Positions 1-8,135 of a DNA stretch of 26,182 nt are shown one piece after another. The notes beneath the pieces were generated by a model. The model made no database searches. It saw only the letters and a list, made by a program, of their open reading frames with translations, and was not told the DNA's origin. Source of the stretch: an uncultured Gemmatimonadota bacterium (GTDB taxonomy: Bacteria; Gemmatimonadota; Gemmatimonadetes; Gemmatimonadales; Gemmatimonadaceae). The DNA is taken from NCBI GenBank assembly GCA_903906325.1, contig CAIVJV010000019.1:1-26182 (forward strand), given 5' to 3'. The position numbers and the translations under genes are program-made. Position 1 is the first letter of the stretch; each line of letters starts with the position of its first letter.

Positions 1-828
1 CGTGGAGGTCCCGGAGATGCGCTCGATGCGACGCAGCATCCCCGCGATGCTCGAGAAGCGATGCTCGGGATCAGGGGCGAGCATCTGATCGACGAGGTCG
101 GCCACGGAGGCTGGCACCTCGGGTCGCGCGATGCGGAGCGGCGGGACCGCGCCCGCGACCGGCGTCTCCCCCGTGAGCATCGCGAAGGCGACCGCGCCCA
201 GCTGCCACTGATCCGACCGATGCGTCGGGTGCCACTCGCTCCCCCACTCGGGGGCCCAGGGTGTGCGCCGGGAATCGGGGGTGATGCCCGCCGGGATCTC
301 GTCGCGCGGGATCGCCCACTGCCACCCGAGGAGCCAGACGCGGCCGGTCGGGGTGAGGTAGGTCGTCTCCGGCCCGAGCGCGCCGTGTGTCGCCCCGGAG
401 TCGTGGAGGTAGGCGAGCGCCGACCCGACCAGCCGGATGATGCGCAGCGCGACGGGGACGGTCTCCGGTCCGGAGCGACGCAAGCGCTCGCCCATCGTCT
501 GCCCCGTGACCCACCGCCGCAGGTACCCGGGTCCCCGCGGGCTCCCGGGATGTTGCTGCCAGAAGTGATAGGTGGTGGGGATGCTCGGATGATTGCGCTG
601 CGCGAGGTGACGCGCCTCGCGGAAGAGCCAGGCGTGATGCGCCGGATCGGGCGCCGTCACCAACGCGAGTGACCGCCCGAGCGCGTCGATGATCTCCTGC
701 GCATGCCGATGCGGGGTGTAGACCCCACCGGTCCCCCACCGCCAATCAGGGGGGAGGGTCCAACTCGCGACGTGCGCGGGCACGCGGGTGGACGGACGGT
801 TCGGGACCGAGGGATCAGCGGTGGCCAT
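1..828 (-). CDS. Ser/Thr protein kinase-like pseudokinase (partial, C-terminus outside window)
   Basis: The minus frame stays open for 276 codons from an ATG at 828 to the window edge, so the C-terminus is missing. The fold is a Hanks-type kinase: a helix-C-like FREARHLAQRNHP (residues 69-81, Glu71), an APE motif (192-194), a helix-F Asp in RSDQWQLG (Asp206), and PDPEHRFSSI near the end (Arg257). The catalytic positions are gone. The VAIK lysine site reads LALV around 54-57, the HRD site is His148-Gly149-Ala150, and the DFG site in VWLLGWQWA is Gly168-Trp169-Gln170. The glycine loop is not recognisable. By family knowledge such a protein should not phosphorylate; a scaffold or regulatory role is inferred. 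No signal peptide or membrane segment is visible in the part seen. The start overlaps the end of the upstream histidine kinase gene by 14 bp, so the two are probably translationally coupled. Confidence is high for the fold and good for loss of catalysis. Confidence 0.82.
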   Translation of the reverse strand, partial: MATADPSVPNRPSTRVPAHVASWTLPPDWRWGTGGVYTPHRHAQEIIDALGRSLALVTAPDPAHHAWLFREARHLAQRNHPSIPTTYHFWQQHPGSPRGPGYLRRWVTGQTMGERLRRSGPETVPVALRIIRLVGSALAYLHDSGATHGALGPETTYLTPTGRVWLLGWQWAIPRDEIPAGITPDSRRTPWAPEWGSEWHPTHRSDQWQLGAVAFAMLTGETPVAGAVPPLRIARPEVPASVADLVDQMLAPDPEHRFSSIAGMLRRIERISGTST

Positions 829-3800
829 CGGGCGCGAAAGATATCGTGTCGCCGCGCGGGGCCGGGGCGAGTCGGACCGTCAGCGTCGTGCCCTGACCGC
901 CCTCGCTCTCGGCGGTGATCGTCCCCCCCCACCGCTCGACCAACCGCCGGCTCACGGCGAGGCCGAGCCCGCTCCCGCTCGTGCGAGTGGAGAAGTGCGG
1001 TTCGAAGATCCGCGGGAGCAACGCCGCGTCGATCCCCTGGCCGTCGTCGGTCACCGTCACGGTGGCCCCTCCATCCTCCGCCGGCGCGACCTCGAGTCGG
1101 ATGGTGCGGGCCTGCGCCAACCGGGCGTTCTCGAGCAGGTTCATGAGCACGTCGCGCAGTGGCCGCTCCTGCGCGGCGACGAGGAGCGCCCCCGCGGGGA
1201 TCGCACTCTGCCACGCCACCTCGCTGGTGCCGAGCCGCTCGAGCGCCACGAGGTCCCGCGCCACCGCCGCGAGGTCCACCGCGACTGGCGGCGCATCCTC
1301 GAGCGGGGCGAGCCCGTAGCGACTGAACGTGCGGGCGATCTCGTCCAGTCGGTCGATCTCCTGGAGGATGCGCCCGGTGGTGGTCTCGAGCACCGCATCG
1401 AAGTCGCCGCGCCCATCCTGACGGGCGCGGCGCAGATGCTGCACGCCGAGGCGGATCGGGGTGAGGGGGTTCTTGATCTCATGGGCCACCTGCCGCGCCA
1501 TCTCGCCCCACGCGAGGACGCGCTCCGCCCGGACCAACTCCCGCCGGCTCTCGGCGAGCTCCACCGTCATGCGATCGAAGGCGCGAAACACCGGCACGAA
1601 CTCCGAGGGGGGCGCCTCCCCGCGGGCGGGCGGGCCCTCGCCGCGGGCGAGCGCCAACGCGCGGTGCCGCAACGCCCGGATCGGACGGGAGAGCTGCCGC
1701 GCCCCGACCCCACTCGCCGCCAACGCGATCAGCCCACCGAGACTCAGCGCGAAGAGGAGGAAGATGGCGAGGTCGTCCCGCTGTCGGTCGAGGAGCCGCT
1801 CGTCGAACCGCGCCGGCGCCGCCAGCACGAGCGCGGTCCCATCCGGTGCGAGCGCGGCGCGATAGCCGAGGCGCACCACCTCGCCACCGACGGAGGTGAG
1901 CGCACCCGCCGAGGGCTCCTCCCCTCGCGCGAGCGTGAGGGCCACCTCGGCGGGCAAGAGTCGGCCGAAGGGCGCGAGGGCGTCCAACAACGGATCGCTA
2001 GCGGAGGCGAGGATCCCGTCGGCGTACAGGAAGAGCGGGGTCTCGAAGCGCGCGGCGGCGGCCGAGAGCTCCTCGGCGGAGGCCGCGGCCGCGATCCCGC
2101 GCAACGTCTCGCGGACCACCAGGTCGCGTCGCTGCGCATCGTCGGCCCGGAGCCGCTGGAACGACCACCATCCGAAGAGCGCGGAGGGGATCACGAAGGC
2201 CGCGAAGAGCGCCCCCGAGAGACGGAAGCGGAAACTCTTGAGGAGGTCAGGGCGCCGTTGCCGCCACCAGCGTGGGAGCAGCCCATCCGCGACGAGCACC
2301 AAGGTCCAGAGGGTGCCGAGGATCACGAGATCGAGCAGGATGAGCAGGGTGCCCCGCATCACCAGCGCGTCGAAGGGACGGAGGTCGACGGTGGCATGGA
2401 TGCGCTGGGTCCGCGCCTCGCCCATCGGCAGATACCAATCCCCATGGAGCTCGGTCCCGTCCCGCTCCCATCGCTGCGACCGGCCGGCGGGGACCGGGAG
2501 CCGCGGGGACTGCCCGAGCGCCAGACGGTACGGCGGATCGATGGGGGGCGGAGGCGAGAAACCCAGGAGGGCGCCGAAGGCATCGGGCCGGACGAGCGAT
2601 GAGGCCGGCGCGAGGACCACGGTGGTCACCGTGCCATCGACGTGCGGCACGGCGAGGACGAGGTGTCGCCCCGGTTCCCCCTCCACCTCGCGGATGAAGG
2701 CGACGCCCGTCGCTCGTGCCTCCGAGGCGAAGCGGTCGACCCCGGCGGTTAGCCCCGGGGCGCGCCGTACCCGCAGCTCCGCGAGCAACGCCCCGGTCGG
2801 CGCCCACGAGGCGACCTCCGCGGGGCGCGCCGCGGCGGCGAGGTCCGATGCGGTGTAGTCCGCCAGGAGATCGATGCGCGTGCGCGCGGCGGCGCGGGGA
2901 TCGAGCCGCTGCGCATAGCGTTCCAGCAGCGTGATCCCGGTGGGATCGCTCGCGCTGAGCCCGCGGATATCCTCCGCGGCGAGCGCCACGCGGTCCCGCA
3001 CGGTGGCGGCCCAGATCGTCGCCACCGAGCCACAGGCGGCGACGATCGCCACCGGGAGCACCAAGGTGCGACGCCGCTTGGTCAGCGCCAACGCGACGAT
3101 CGCCGCGATCCACAGGAGGGGGAAGCTCGCGGGGAGACGACCCGGCCCCGCGATCACGAGCGGGGTGAGGAGTGCGGTGACGATGGCGAGGACCGGCGCG
3201 ACCCAGCGCGGCACGCCGATCCAGTCCCGTACCACGGGACGACCGGCAGCCACCCCAGCGAGCAAGACCGTCACCGCCGCCAGGAAGATCGGCACCTGCC
3301 AGGCGACCCAGAGCGCGCGCGGGATCCCGGTGGACGGGACGTGGATCCCACGCGCGAGTTCGCGCAGCACGAACGGTCCGATCCCCGCGACGAGGAGCAC
3401 GAGCGCCACGCCCATCCACCGTCGCCGCGGTCGGATCCCCTGGCGCCGCACGGTGAGGAGCCCGAGGAGCGCGAGCGCGCTGCTGATCGCGAGCGATGCC
3501 GCCGTCCCGGTGAACGGTCCCCCGAACGCGGTGAAATAGACGACCGGGTCGAACCAGACCGAGCGGTTCGAGAACGTGTTGAAGGGGGTGAGGAGGACGA
3601 CGCCGACCAGGACGCCAAGGGTCGCGACGCGCGGACCCACCCCACGCCCACGGTGCCAGACCTTCGCGATCGCCACGAGCGCGAGGAGCGCGAGCACCAC
3701 CGAGACCCGCCAGCGCGCCCGCTCGGTCGCTACGAGCTCCCGCGCGTCGCGAGAGGCCACCGCACCGCGCGCCGCGAGGATCGGTCGGCCGCCGATCTCC

Positions 3801-4513
3801 AGCACCACCGCCCCGGGGACCCCGGCCGCCGCATCGATCGCCCCATAGGCGAAGTCCTCGGCCTCCACCGAGGTCAACGTCCGGTCGAGGGGGCGACTCA
3901 ACCCGAGGGCAGGCGCGGCGCCATGCAGGAGCGTCGTCGCCACCCCGAGCCGGTCGCCCTCGAGATGCGCGGCATACAAGACCACGTAGAACGGCGTGAC
4001 GATCGCCCCCACCGGGCCGCGCAAGGAATCGAGCGGCACCACCAAGCGTCCACTCCACGCGAAGGGACGACCGTCCTGCGCGACGAGGACCGCGCGATCG
4101 ATCCCTCCGGGCAGGAGCCCCCCCACCTCGCGGAACGCGGTGGCCCGATCCCGCGAGAGGCGCGTCGCGGCGCGGGCCGCCGCCACGAGGCGCTCCCCTT
4201 CGGTCGCGACCTCGGCACGGAGGGCCTCCCCGGGGGCCGTGGAGACCACCGCCTCGGTGCTCGCCCGCGCCACGGAGGCCCGCGCCTGCGAGGCCCGCGT
4301 ACGGAGCGTCTGCTGTGCGGCCACCACCACGAGTGCCCAGCCGAGCACCGTCGCGACGGTCCGGAGCCGACGCGTCACCGTGCCTCGTCGCAGTTCCCAC
4401 GAGAGCGCGGCCACCGCGGCCGCCAGCACGCCGACGAGCGGGAGCGACGGGGTGCGAACCCAGAGCGCACCGGTCAGGAGGATGAGCCAGATCGCGAGCA
4501 GCGAGGGGGTCAC
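815..4513 (-). CDS. Very large polytopic sensor histidine kinase, NtrY-like
   Basis: About 1232 aa from a GTG at 4513, chosen because a TATCTT hexamer lies 6 nt upstream and the hydrophobic N-terminus follows at once; an in-frame ATG at 4573 would add 20 polar residues. Three N-terminal membrane segments (about 3-70) precede an extracytoplasmic region (70-265). About eight more membrane segments (268-504) precede a second extracytoplasmic region (505-715). Two further helices, a third extracytoplasmic region (788-910) and a last helix (914-935) follow. The cytoplasmic part has HAMP, a HisKA H-box HEIKNPLTP with His1011, an N-box NLLENA, and the G1/G2 boxes DDGQGID and GSGLGLA, so it should autophosphorylate. 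The H-box resembles NtrY kinases, which are usually around 700-800 aa, so this one is unusually long. No response regulator lies in the window. Ligand unknown. Confidence 0.9.
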   Translation of the reverse strand: MTPSLLAIWLILLTGALWVRTPSLPLVGVLAAAVAALSWELRRGTVTRRLRTVATVLGWALVVVAAQQTLRTRASQARASVARASTEAVVSTAPGEALRAEVATEGERLVAAARAATRLSRDRATAFREVGGLLPGGIDRAVLVAQDGRPFAWSGRLVVPLDSLRGPVGAIVTPFYVVLYAAHLEGDRLGVATTLLHGAAPALGLSRPLDRTLTSVEAEDFAYGAIDAAAGVPGAVVLEIGGRPILAARGAVASRDARELVATERARWRVSVVLALLALVAIAKVWHRGRGVGPRVATLGVLVGVVLLTPFNTFSNRSVWFDPVVYFTAFGGPFTGTAASLAISSALALLGLLTVRRQGIRPRRRWMGVALVLLVAGIGPFVLRELARGIHVPSTGIPRALWVAWQVPIFLAAVTVLLAGVAAGRPVVRDWIGVPRWVAPVLAIVTALLTPLVIAGPGRLPASFPLLWIAAIVALALTKRRRTLVLPVAIVAACGSVATIWAATVRDRVALAAEDIRGLSASDPTGITLLERYAQRLDPRAAARTRIDLLADYTASDLAAAARPAEVASWAPTGALLAELRVRRAPGLTAGVDRFASEARATGVAFIREVEGEPGRHLVLAVPHVDGTVTTVVLAPASSLVRPDAFGALLGFSPPPPIDPPYRLALGQSPRLPVPAGRSQRWERDGTELHGDWYLPMGEARTQRIHATVDLRPFDALVMRGTLLILLDLVILGTLWTLVLVADGLLPRWWRQRRPDLLKSFRFRLSGALFAAFVIPSALFGWWSFQRLRADDAQRRDLVVRETLRGIAAAASAEELSAAAARFETPLFLYADGILASASDPLLDALAPFGRLLPAEVALTLARGEEPSAGALTSVGGEVVRLGYRAALAPDGTALVLAAPARFDERLLDRQRDDLAIFLLFALSLGGLIALAASGVGARQLSRPIRALRHRALALARGEGPPARGEAPPSEFVPVFRAFDRMTVELAESRRELVRAERVLAWGEMARQVAHEIKNPLTPIRLGVQHLRRARQDGRGDFDAVLETTTGRILQEIDRLDEIARTFSRYGLAPLEDAPPVAVDLAAVARDLVALERLGTSEVAWQSAIPAGALLVAAQERPLRDVLMNLLENARLAQARTIRLEVAPAEDGGATVTVTDDGQGIDAALLPRIFEPHFSTRTSGSGLGLAVSRRLVERWGGTITAESEGGQGTTLTVRLAPAPRGDTISFAPDGHR

Positions 4514-4519
4514 GCGAGG

Positions 4520-4525
4520 AAGATA
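4520..4525 (-). promoter_or_regulatory. -10-like TATCTT, leaderless start of histidine kinase gene
   Basis: TATCTT on the minus strand lies exactly 6 nt before the GTG at 4513. A start site about 7 nt after the hexamer would fall on the start codon, and no Shine-Dalgarno is visible. The same arrangement recurs at several genes here. No clear -35 element is seen. Confidence 0.55.
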
Positions 4526-4578
4526 CCCCACCCCCTCACCCCTGGGCTCCGCCCTCGGTCGCCGCCCCACCACGCGGC

Positions 4579-4584
4579 TATCTT
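4579..4584 (+). promoter_or_regulatory. -10-like TATCTT, leaderless start of secreted protein gene
   Basis: TATCTT is followed by a 6-nt spacer and then ATG at 4591. It mirrors the TATCTT of the divergent histidine kinase gene, so this 77-bp gap is probably a back-to-back promoter region. No Shine-Dalgarno and no clear -35 are seen. Confidence 0.55.
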
Positions 4585-4590
4585 GATAGG

Positions 4591-5286
4591 ATGTCGCGAC
4601 GCGTCGTCCCTGGGCTCCTCGCCCTCACCTGCGCCCTTCTCCTCACCCGGCCCGCGATGGTCCACGGCCAGGTCACGGTGCTGGAGGAGGGCACCTTCTC
4701 CCTGCTCCAGCGGGGGGTGCGGGTGGGGCGTGAGGATTTCAGCATCCGACGCGTCCAGAGCTCCTCGGGAATGACGATGATCGCCCAAGCGAACGTCATC
4801 TCGGGCGAGACCCGACGGGCGGTCGCGCTGAGCGTCGACTCCGCCGGGTACCCCATGCGCTACTCCCACGAGACGTTCCAGGCCGGTCGCTCCGCGGAGA
4901 TCACCACGGGAGAATCGCGCGGGACCCTCTGGTCAGGACGGACCTTGAGCGTGCTCGGCGAATCGGCCCGCGAGTTCCGGCTCCCGGTCGGGACCCTCGC
5001 CGGGGAGGCGGAGGTCGCGCATCAGGTCTGGTTCCTGTTGCGCTTCCGCTCGGACGGGCCGATGGGCCGGCTCGCCCCGCGCGCCTTCGAGTTCCAGCAG
5101 GTGACCCTGCGGCCGACCGGGAGCGAACTCCTGCGCATCGGCACCGCCGATGTCGCCGCGCAACGGTGGGTCATCCAGTCGGGCGACACGGTCGTGCAGG
5201 AGGTCTGGACCGATTCCCGCGGCCGCCTCTTGCGCGTGCGCCAGCCCGCCCTCGACCTCGACGCGGTGCGCGACGACGTCCCTTAG
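4591..5286 (+). CDS. Secreted protein of unknown function
   Basis: A 231-aa protein with a clear Sec signal peptide (basic MSRR, hydrophobic core at about 5-20, likely cleavage after the VHG near 26). The mature part is mostly short alternating strands with no cysteine and no catalytic motif that I recognise. Its pattern (periplasmic, beta-rich, with phrases such as GYPMRYSHE and EVWTDSRGRLLRV) resembles the loosely defined DUF3108/DUF6134-type periplasmic proteins, but that is a weak resemblance only. It starts at an ATG 6 nt after a TATCTT hexamer and is divergent from the histidine kinase gene. The TolC-type gene follows after 79 bp, so co-transcription with the efflux genes is possible but not shown. 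Function unknown. Confidence 0.75.
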   Translation: MSRRVVPGLLALTCALLLTRPAMVHGQVTVLEEGTFSLLQRGVRVGREDFSIRRVQSSSGMTMIAQANVISGETRRAVALSVDSAGYPMRYSHETFQAGRSAEITTGESRGTLWSGRTLSVLGESAREFRLPVGTLAGEAEVAHQVWFLLRFRSDGPMGRLAPRAFEFQQVTLRPTGSELLRIGTADVAAQRWVIQSGDTVVQEVWTDSRGRLLRVRQPALDLDAVRDDVP

Positions 5287-5311
5287 TGAAACACTGCGAG
5301 GGAGCCGTGCG

Positions 5312-5339
5312 TATGCATAGCCAGGGCGGCGTCTGCCCT
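5312..5339 (+). promoter_or_regulatory. Possible control region before the TolC gene
   Basis: The 79-bp gap holds an 8-bp palindrome TATGCATA (5312-5319) followed by a short hairpin, AGGGC (5323-5327) and GCCCT (5335-5339) with a 7-nt loop. The AT-rich palindrome in so GC-rich a context could be a -10 region or operator. The hairpin is too short and lacks a T-run, so I do not call it a terminator. Confidence 0.25.
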
Positions 5340-5365
5340 CGACTTCCCGATCCCAGGACCCTGCA

Positions 5366-6841
5366 TTGATCCGATCGTTCCGACAGGCGTGTCTCGTCCT
5401 CAGTCTCGCGGCCCCACTCGCGGCACAGGGGGCGCGCACCACGCTCACGCTCTCCGAGGCCCTCGACCTCGCCAAGCGCAACAACCCGGCCTATCTCCAG
5501 TCAATCACCGGCCGGACGCGCGCCGGGGCGGCGTTGCGCTCGGCCTATGGCGCCCTCCTCCCCAGCGCCGACGTGTCCTTCGGCTCCAGCTTCCGTGAGG
5601 GGCGGCCGCAGTTCTTCGGCGGGCTCGCTTTCGGCGCCACCTCCGACATCGTCTCCTCGAGTTGGGGGCTGGGGGCGAACACGCAGCTGAGCATCAACAC
5701 GATCAACACCATCCGTCGGGCGAACGCGGCGTTGGATGCCGCGGAAGCCGAGGTGGAGGCCGCGCTCTTCAACCTGCGCTCAGGGGTCACCGCGCAGTTC
5801 ATCGGGGCGCTCCAGTCCCAGGCCCGCGCCGCGCTGCAGGATTCACTCGTCGGGCAGCAGCAGCTCCTCCTCGAGCTCGCGCGGGCGCGCGCCGGGGTGG
5901 GGCAACTCACTTCCCTCGACGTGAAGCGCGCCGAGGTGGGGCTCGGGACCCAACAGGTCGCGGCGCTCCGTGCCCGGAACGCGGCGGCCGTCGCGCGACT
6001 CCAACTCTTCCAACAGATCGGCGTCGCGATGCCGGCCGGGGTCGCCCTCGTGGCCGATCTCCCCGTCGATGCGCCCCAGTTCGTGCTCGATGACCTGCTC
6101 AGCACCGCGCGCTCGGCCAACCCGACGCTGCGGGCGCTGCAGGCGCAGGAACGGGTCGCCGCCGCCGGGGTGAGCGCCGCGCGCGGAGCATACACCCCCA
6201 CCCTCTCGCTCTCGGCGAATGTCGGTGGGGTCGCGCAGCGCCAGACCGACCTCGCGCCCGCCTTCGCCCAGGGGGCCGCGCAGGCCGCCGCCCAGCGCGC
6301 CAGCTGCCTCACGACGGATTCGGTCCGCGTGGGTGCGGGGCTCCGCTCGATCGGGGCGCAGTGTGCCGCCATCGCGTTCGGGCCGGCCCAAGAGGCGGCC
6401 ATCCGCGCCGGCAACGCGAGCTCACCGTTCGATTTCACGCGGAACCCCTACACCCTCTCGATGGGGCTCTCGCTCCCGCTCTTCGACGGCTTCGGCCGCG
6501 AGCAGCGGGTCCAGGAGGCGAATGCCACGCGCACCGATGCCCGCTACGGGGTGCGCCGGCAGGAGCTCGCCCTCACCGCCGAGGTGACCTCGGCCTTCGT
6601 CACGCTGCAGGCCGCGTACGAGACCGTGCAGCTGCAGACCCGGAACGCCGGCACCGCGCGCGAGGCGCTCACGCTCGCCGAACAGCGCTACAAGGTGGGG
6701 AGCACGACCTTCGTGGACCTCACGACCTCCCGCGCCGAATTCGAGCGTGCCGAGACCGACCGCATCGACGCGGTCTATGAATTCCATCGGGCGTTCGCGG
6801 CGCTGGAAGCCGCCGTCGGACGCACCCTCCGCCCCAACTGA
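5366..6841 (+). CDS. TolC-family outer-membrane efflux channel
   Basis: A 491-aa protein starting at TTG 5366, the only start that gives the signal peptide (hydrophobic 8-20, cleavage near AAQG); an AGGA lies 8 nt upstream. It has the TolC/OEP internal repeat: ALDLAKRNNPAY near 32-43 opens the first half, and LLSTARSANPTLRALQAQERVAAAGV (244-269) opens the second. Long Ala/Gln-rich helices form the periplasmic barrel, and LPLFDGFGREQRVQEA (370-385) is typical of the family's second half. It should form a trimeric channel in the outer membrane, receiving substrate from the adaptor encoded 7 bp downstream. Odd point: about 70 extra residues (about 290-360) containing Cys314 and Cys333 sit where the second extracellular hairpin should be. 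Substrate is not predictable. Confidence 0.93.
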   Translation: MIRSFRQACLVLSLAAPLAAQGARTTLTLSEALDLAKRNNPAYLQSITGRTRAGAALRSAYGALLPSADVSFGSSFREGRPQFFGGLAFGATSDIVSSSWGLGANTQLSINTINTIRRANAALDAAEAEVEAALFNLRSGVTAQFIGALQSQARAALQDSLVGQQQLLLELARARAGVGQLTSLDVKRAEVGLGTQQVAALRARNAAAVARLQLFQQIGVAMPAGVALVADLPVDAPQFVLDDLLSTARSANPTLRALQAQERVAAAGVSAARGAYTPTLSLSANVGGVAQRQTDLAPAFAQGAAQAAAQRASCLTTDSVRVGAGLRSIGAQCAAIAFGPAQEAAIRAGNASSPFDFTRNPYTLSMGLSLPLFDGFGREQRVQEANATRTDARYGVRRQELALTAEVTSAFVTLQAAYETVQLQTRNAGTAREALTLAEQRYKVGSTTFVDLTTSRAEFERAETDRIDAVYEFHRAFAALEAAVGRTLRPN

Positions 6842-6848
6842 GATCGCT

Positions 6849-8135
6849 GTGACCAAACGAACCAAGCTCATCCTCGGCGCCGTCGGCGTCCTCCTCGTGG
6901 GCGGCACGATCGCCCAGTCGATCGCGAAGAACCGCGCCAAGGCCACCGAGGTGCGCATCGAGGCGATCGGACTCCAGGACCTCGTCGCCTCCGTGACCGC
7001 CAGCGGCCAGGTGCAGCCGCGCACCAAGGTCGACATCTCCTCCGACATCACGGGGCGGATCACGAAGCTCGCGGTCAAGGACGGGGACACGGTGAAGGAG
7101 GGGCAGTTCCTCCTGCAGATCGACCCCACGCAGTTCGAGGCGCAGGTGCAGCGCGCCGAGGCGGCGCTGGCCAACGCGCGCGCGAGCGCGGCGCAGGCGC
7201 GGGCGAACCTCCTGCAGGCCAAGCGGGACCTCGAGCGGCAGGAACAGATCCGGAAGACCAATGCGGAGCTCGTCTCGGCGCAGGAGATCGAGCGCCTCGC
7301 GACGCAGCTCGAGGTGAACGAGGCGCTGGTCGAGGCGGCGAGCGAGAACGTGAAGCAGGCCGAGGCGTCGCTGAAGGATGCGCGCTTCCAGCTCTCCCGC
7401 ACGACCATCTACGCCCCGATGGCGGGGCGCGTGACACGCCTCAACGTCGAGGTCGGCGAGACGGCGATCATGGGGACGCTGAACAAGGATGCGGCGACCC
7501 TGCTCACCATCTCCGACATGAGCATCCTCGAGACCAAGGTGAAGGTCGACGAGACCGATGTGAGCCGGATCGGCGTAGGCGACACGGCGGTCGTGCAGAT
7601 CGACGCCTTCCCCGACACGACCTTCCGGGGCGAGGTCGTGGAGATCTCGAACAGCTCGGTCCGCGGGGCGAGCGCCGCCGCGGCCTCGACCGATCAGGCG
7701 ATCGACTACGAGGTGACGGTCCGGATCCTCAATCCCCCGGCCGCGACCCGTCCCGACTTCTCGTCGACGGCGAAGATCATCACCGACACCCGCACGCAGG
7801 TGCTCGCGATCCCGATCATCGCGCTCACCGTCCGCGAGGATGAGACGGCGGCACAGCAGGATTCCGCGGCGGGGCCACGGCAGACCGGGCCGGCGGTCCA
7901 GGTCGGCAAGCGGGATGTGGAGGGGGTGTTCGTGGTGAACACCGACAACACCGTGACCTTCCGCCCCGTCAGGGTGGGGATCGCCGGGGAGAAGCACTTC
8001 GAGGTGCTCCGCGGGCTCGAGCAGGGCGAGCGGATCGTCGCGGGGACCTATCAGGCGATCCGCGAGCTCAAGGATGGCCAACTCGTGAAGGAGCAGGCCC
8101 AGACCGCGCCGGCCACGGCCAAGGAGAAGAAGTGA
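6849..8135 (+). CDS. macA: Periplasmic adaptor protein, MacA/HlyD type
   Basis: A 428-aa protein from GTG 6849, 7 bp after the TolC gene. The N-terminus is one membrane anchor (about 6-24). A lipoyl/HlyD half-domain (about 55-95) leads into an Ala/Gln/Glu-rich coiled-coil hairpin (about 95-182). The second lipoyl half follows with TTIYAPMAGRVTRLNVEVGE (186-204), then a beta-barrel with a TKVKVDETDVSRIGVGD segment, and a membrane-proximal domain. The family bridges an inner-membrane MacB-type ABC transporter and TolC. Its place between both partners supports that role. It ends in a 4-nt overlap with the ATPase gene, which implies coupled translation. The symbol marks family resemblance; the macrolide specificity of E. 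coli MacA should not be assumed. Confidence 0.92.
   Translation: MTKRTKLILGAVGVLLVGGTIAQSIAKNRAKATEVRIEAIGLQDLVASVTASGQVQPRTKVDISSDITGRITKLAVKDGDTVKEGQFLLQIDPTQFEAQVQRAEAALANARASAAQARANLLQAKRDLERQEQIRKTNAELVSAQEIERLATQLEVNEALVEAASENVKQAEASLKDARFQLSRTTIYAPMAGRVTRLNVEVGETAIMGTLNKDAATLLTISDMSILETKVKVDETDVSRIGVGDTAVVQIDAFPDTTFRGEVVEISNSSVRGASAAAASTDQAIDYEVTVRILNPPAATRPDFSSTAKIITDTRTQVLAIPIIALTVREDETAAQQDSAAGPRQTGPAVQVGKRDVEGVFVVNTDNTVTFRPVRVGIAGEKHFEVLRGLEQGERIVAGTYQAIRELKDGQLVKEQAQTAPATAKEKK

Noticed and set aside
788..2602. A 604-codon plus-strand open frame opposite the histidine kinase
   Set aside because: It is Arg/Glu/Gly-rich without any domain, lies antisense to a gene with all histidine kinase motifs, and is expected by chance at this GC content.
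6747..6848. Upstream ATG extending the adaptor protein by 34 residues
   Set aside because: It would overlap the TolC gene by 95 bp and add a Ser/Pro/Arg-rich stretch before the membrane anchor; GTG 6849 fits the family.
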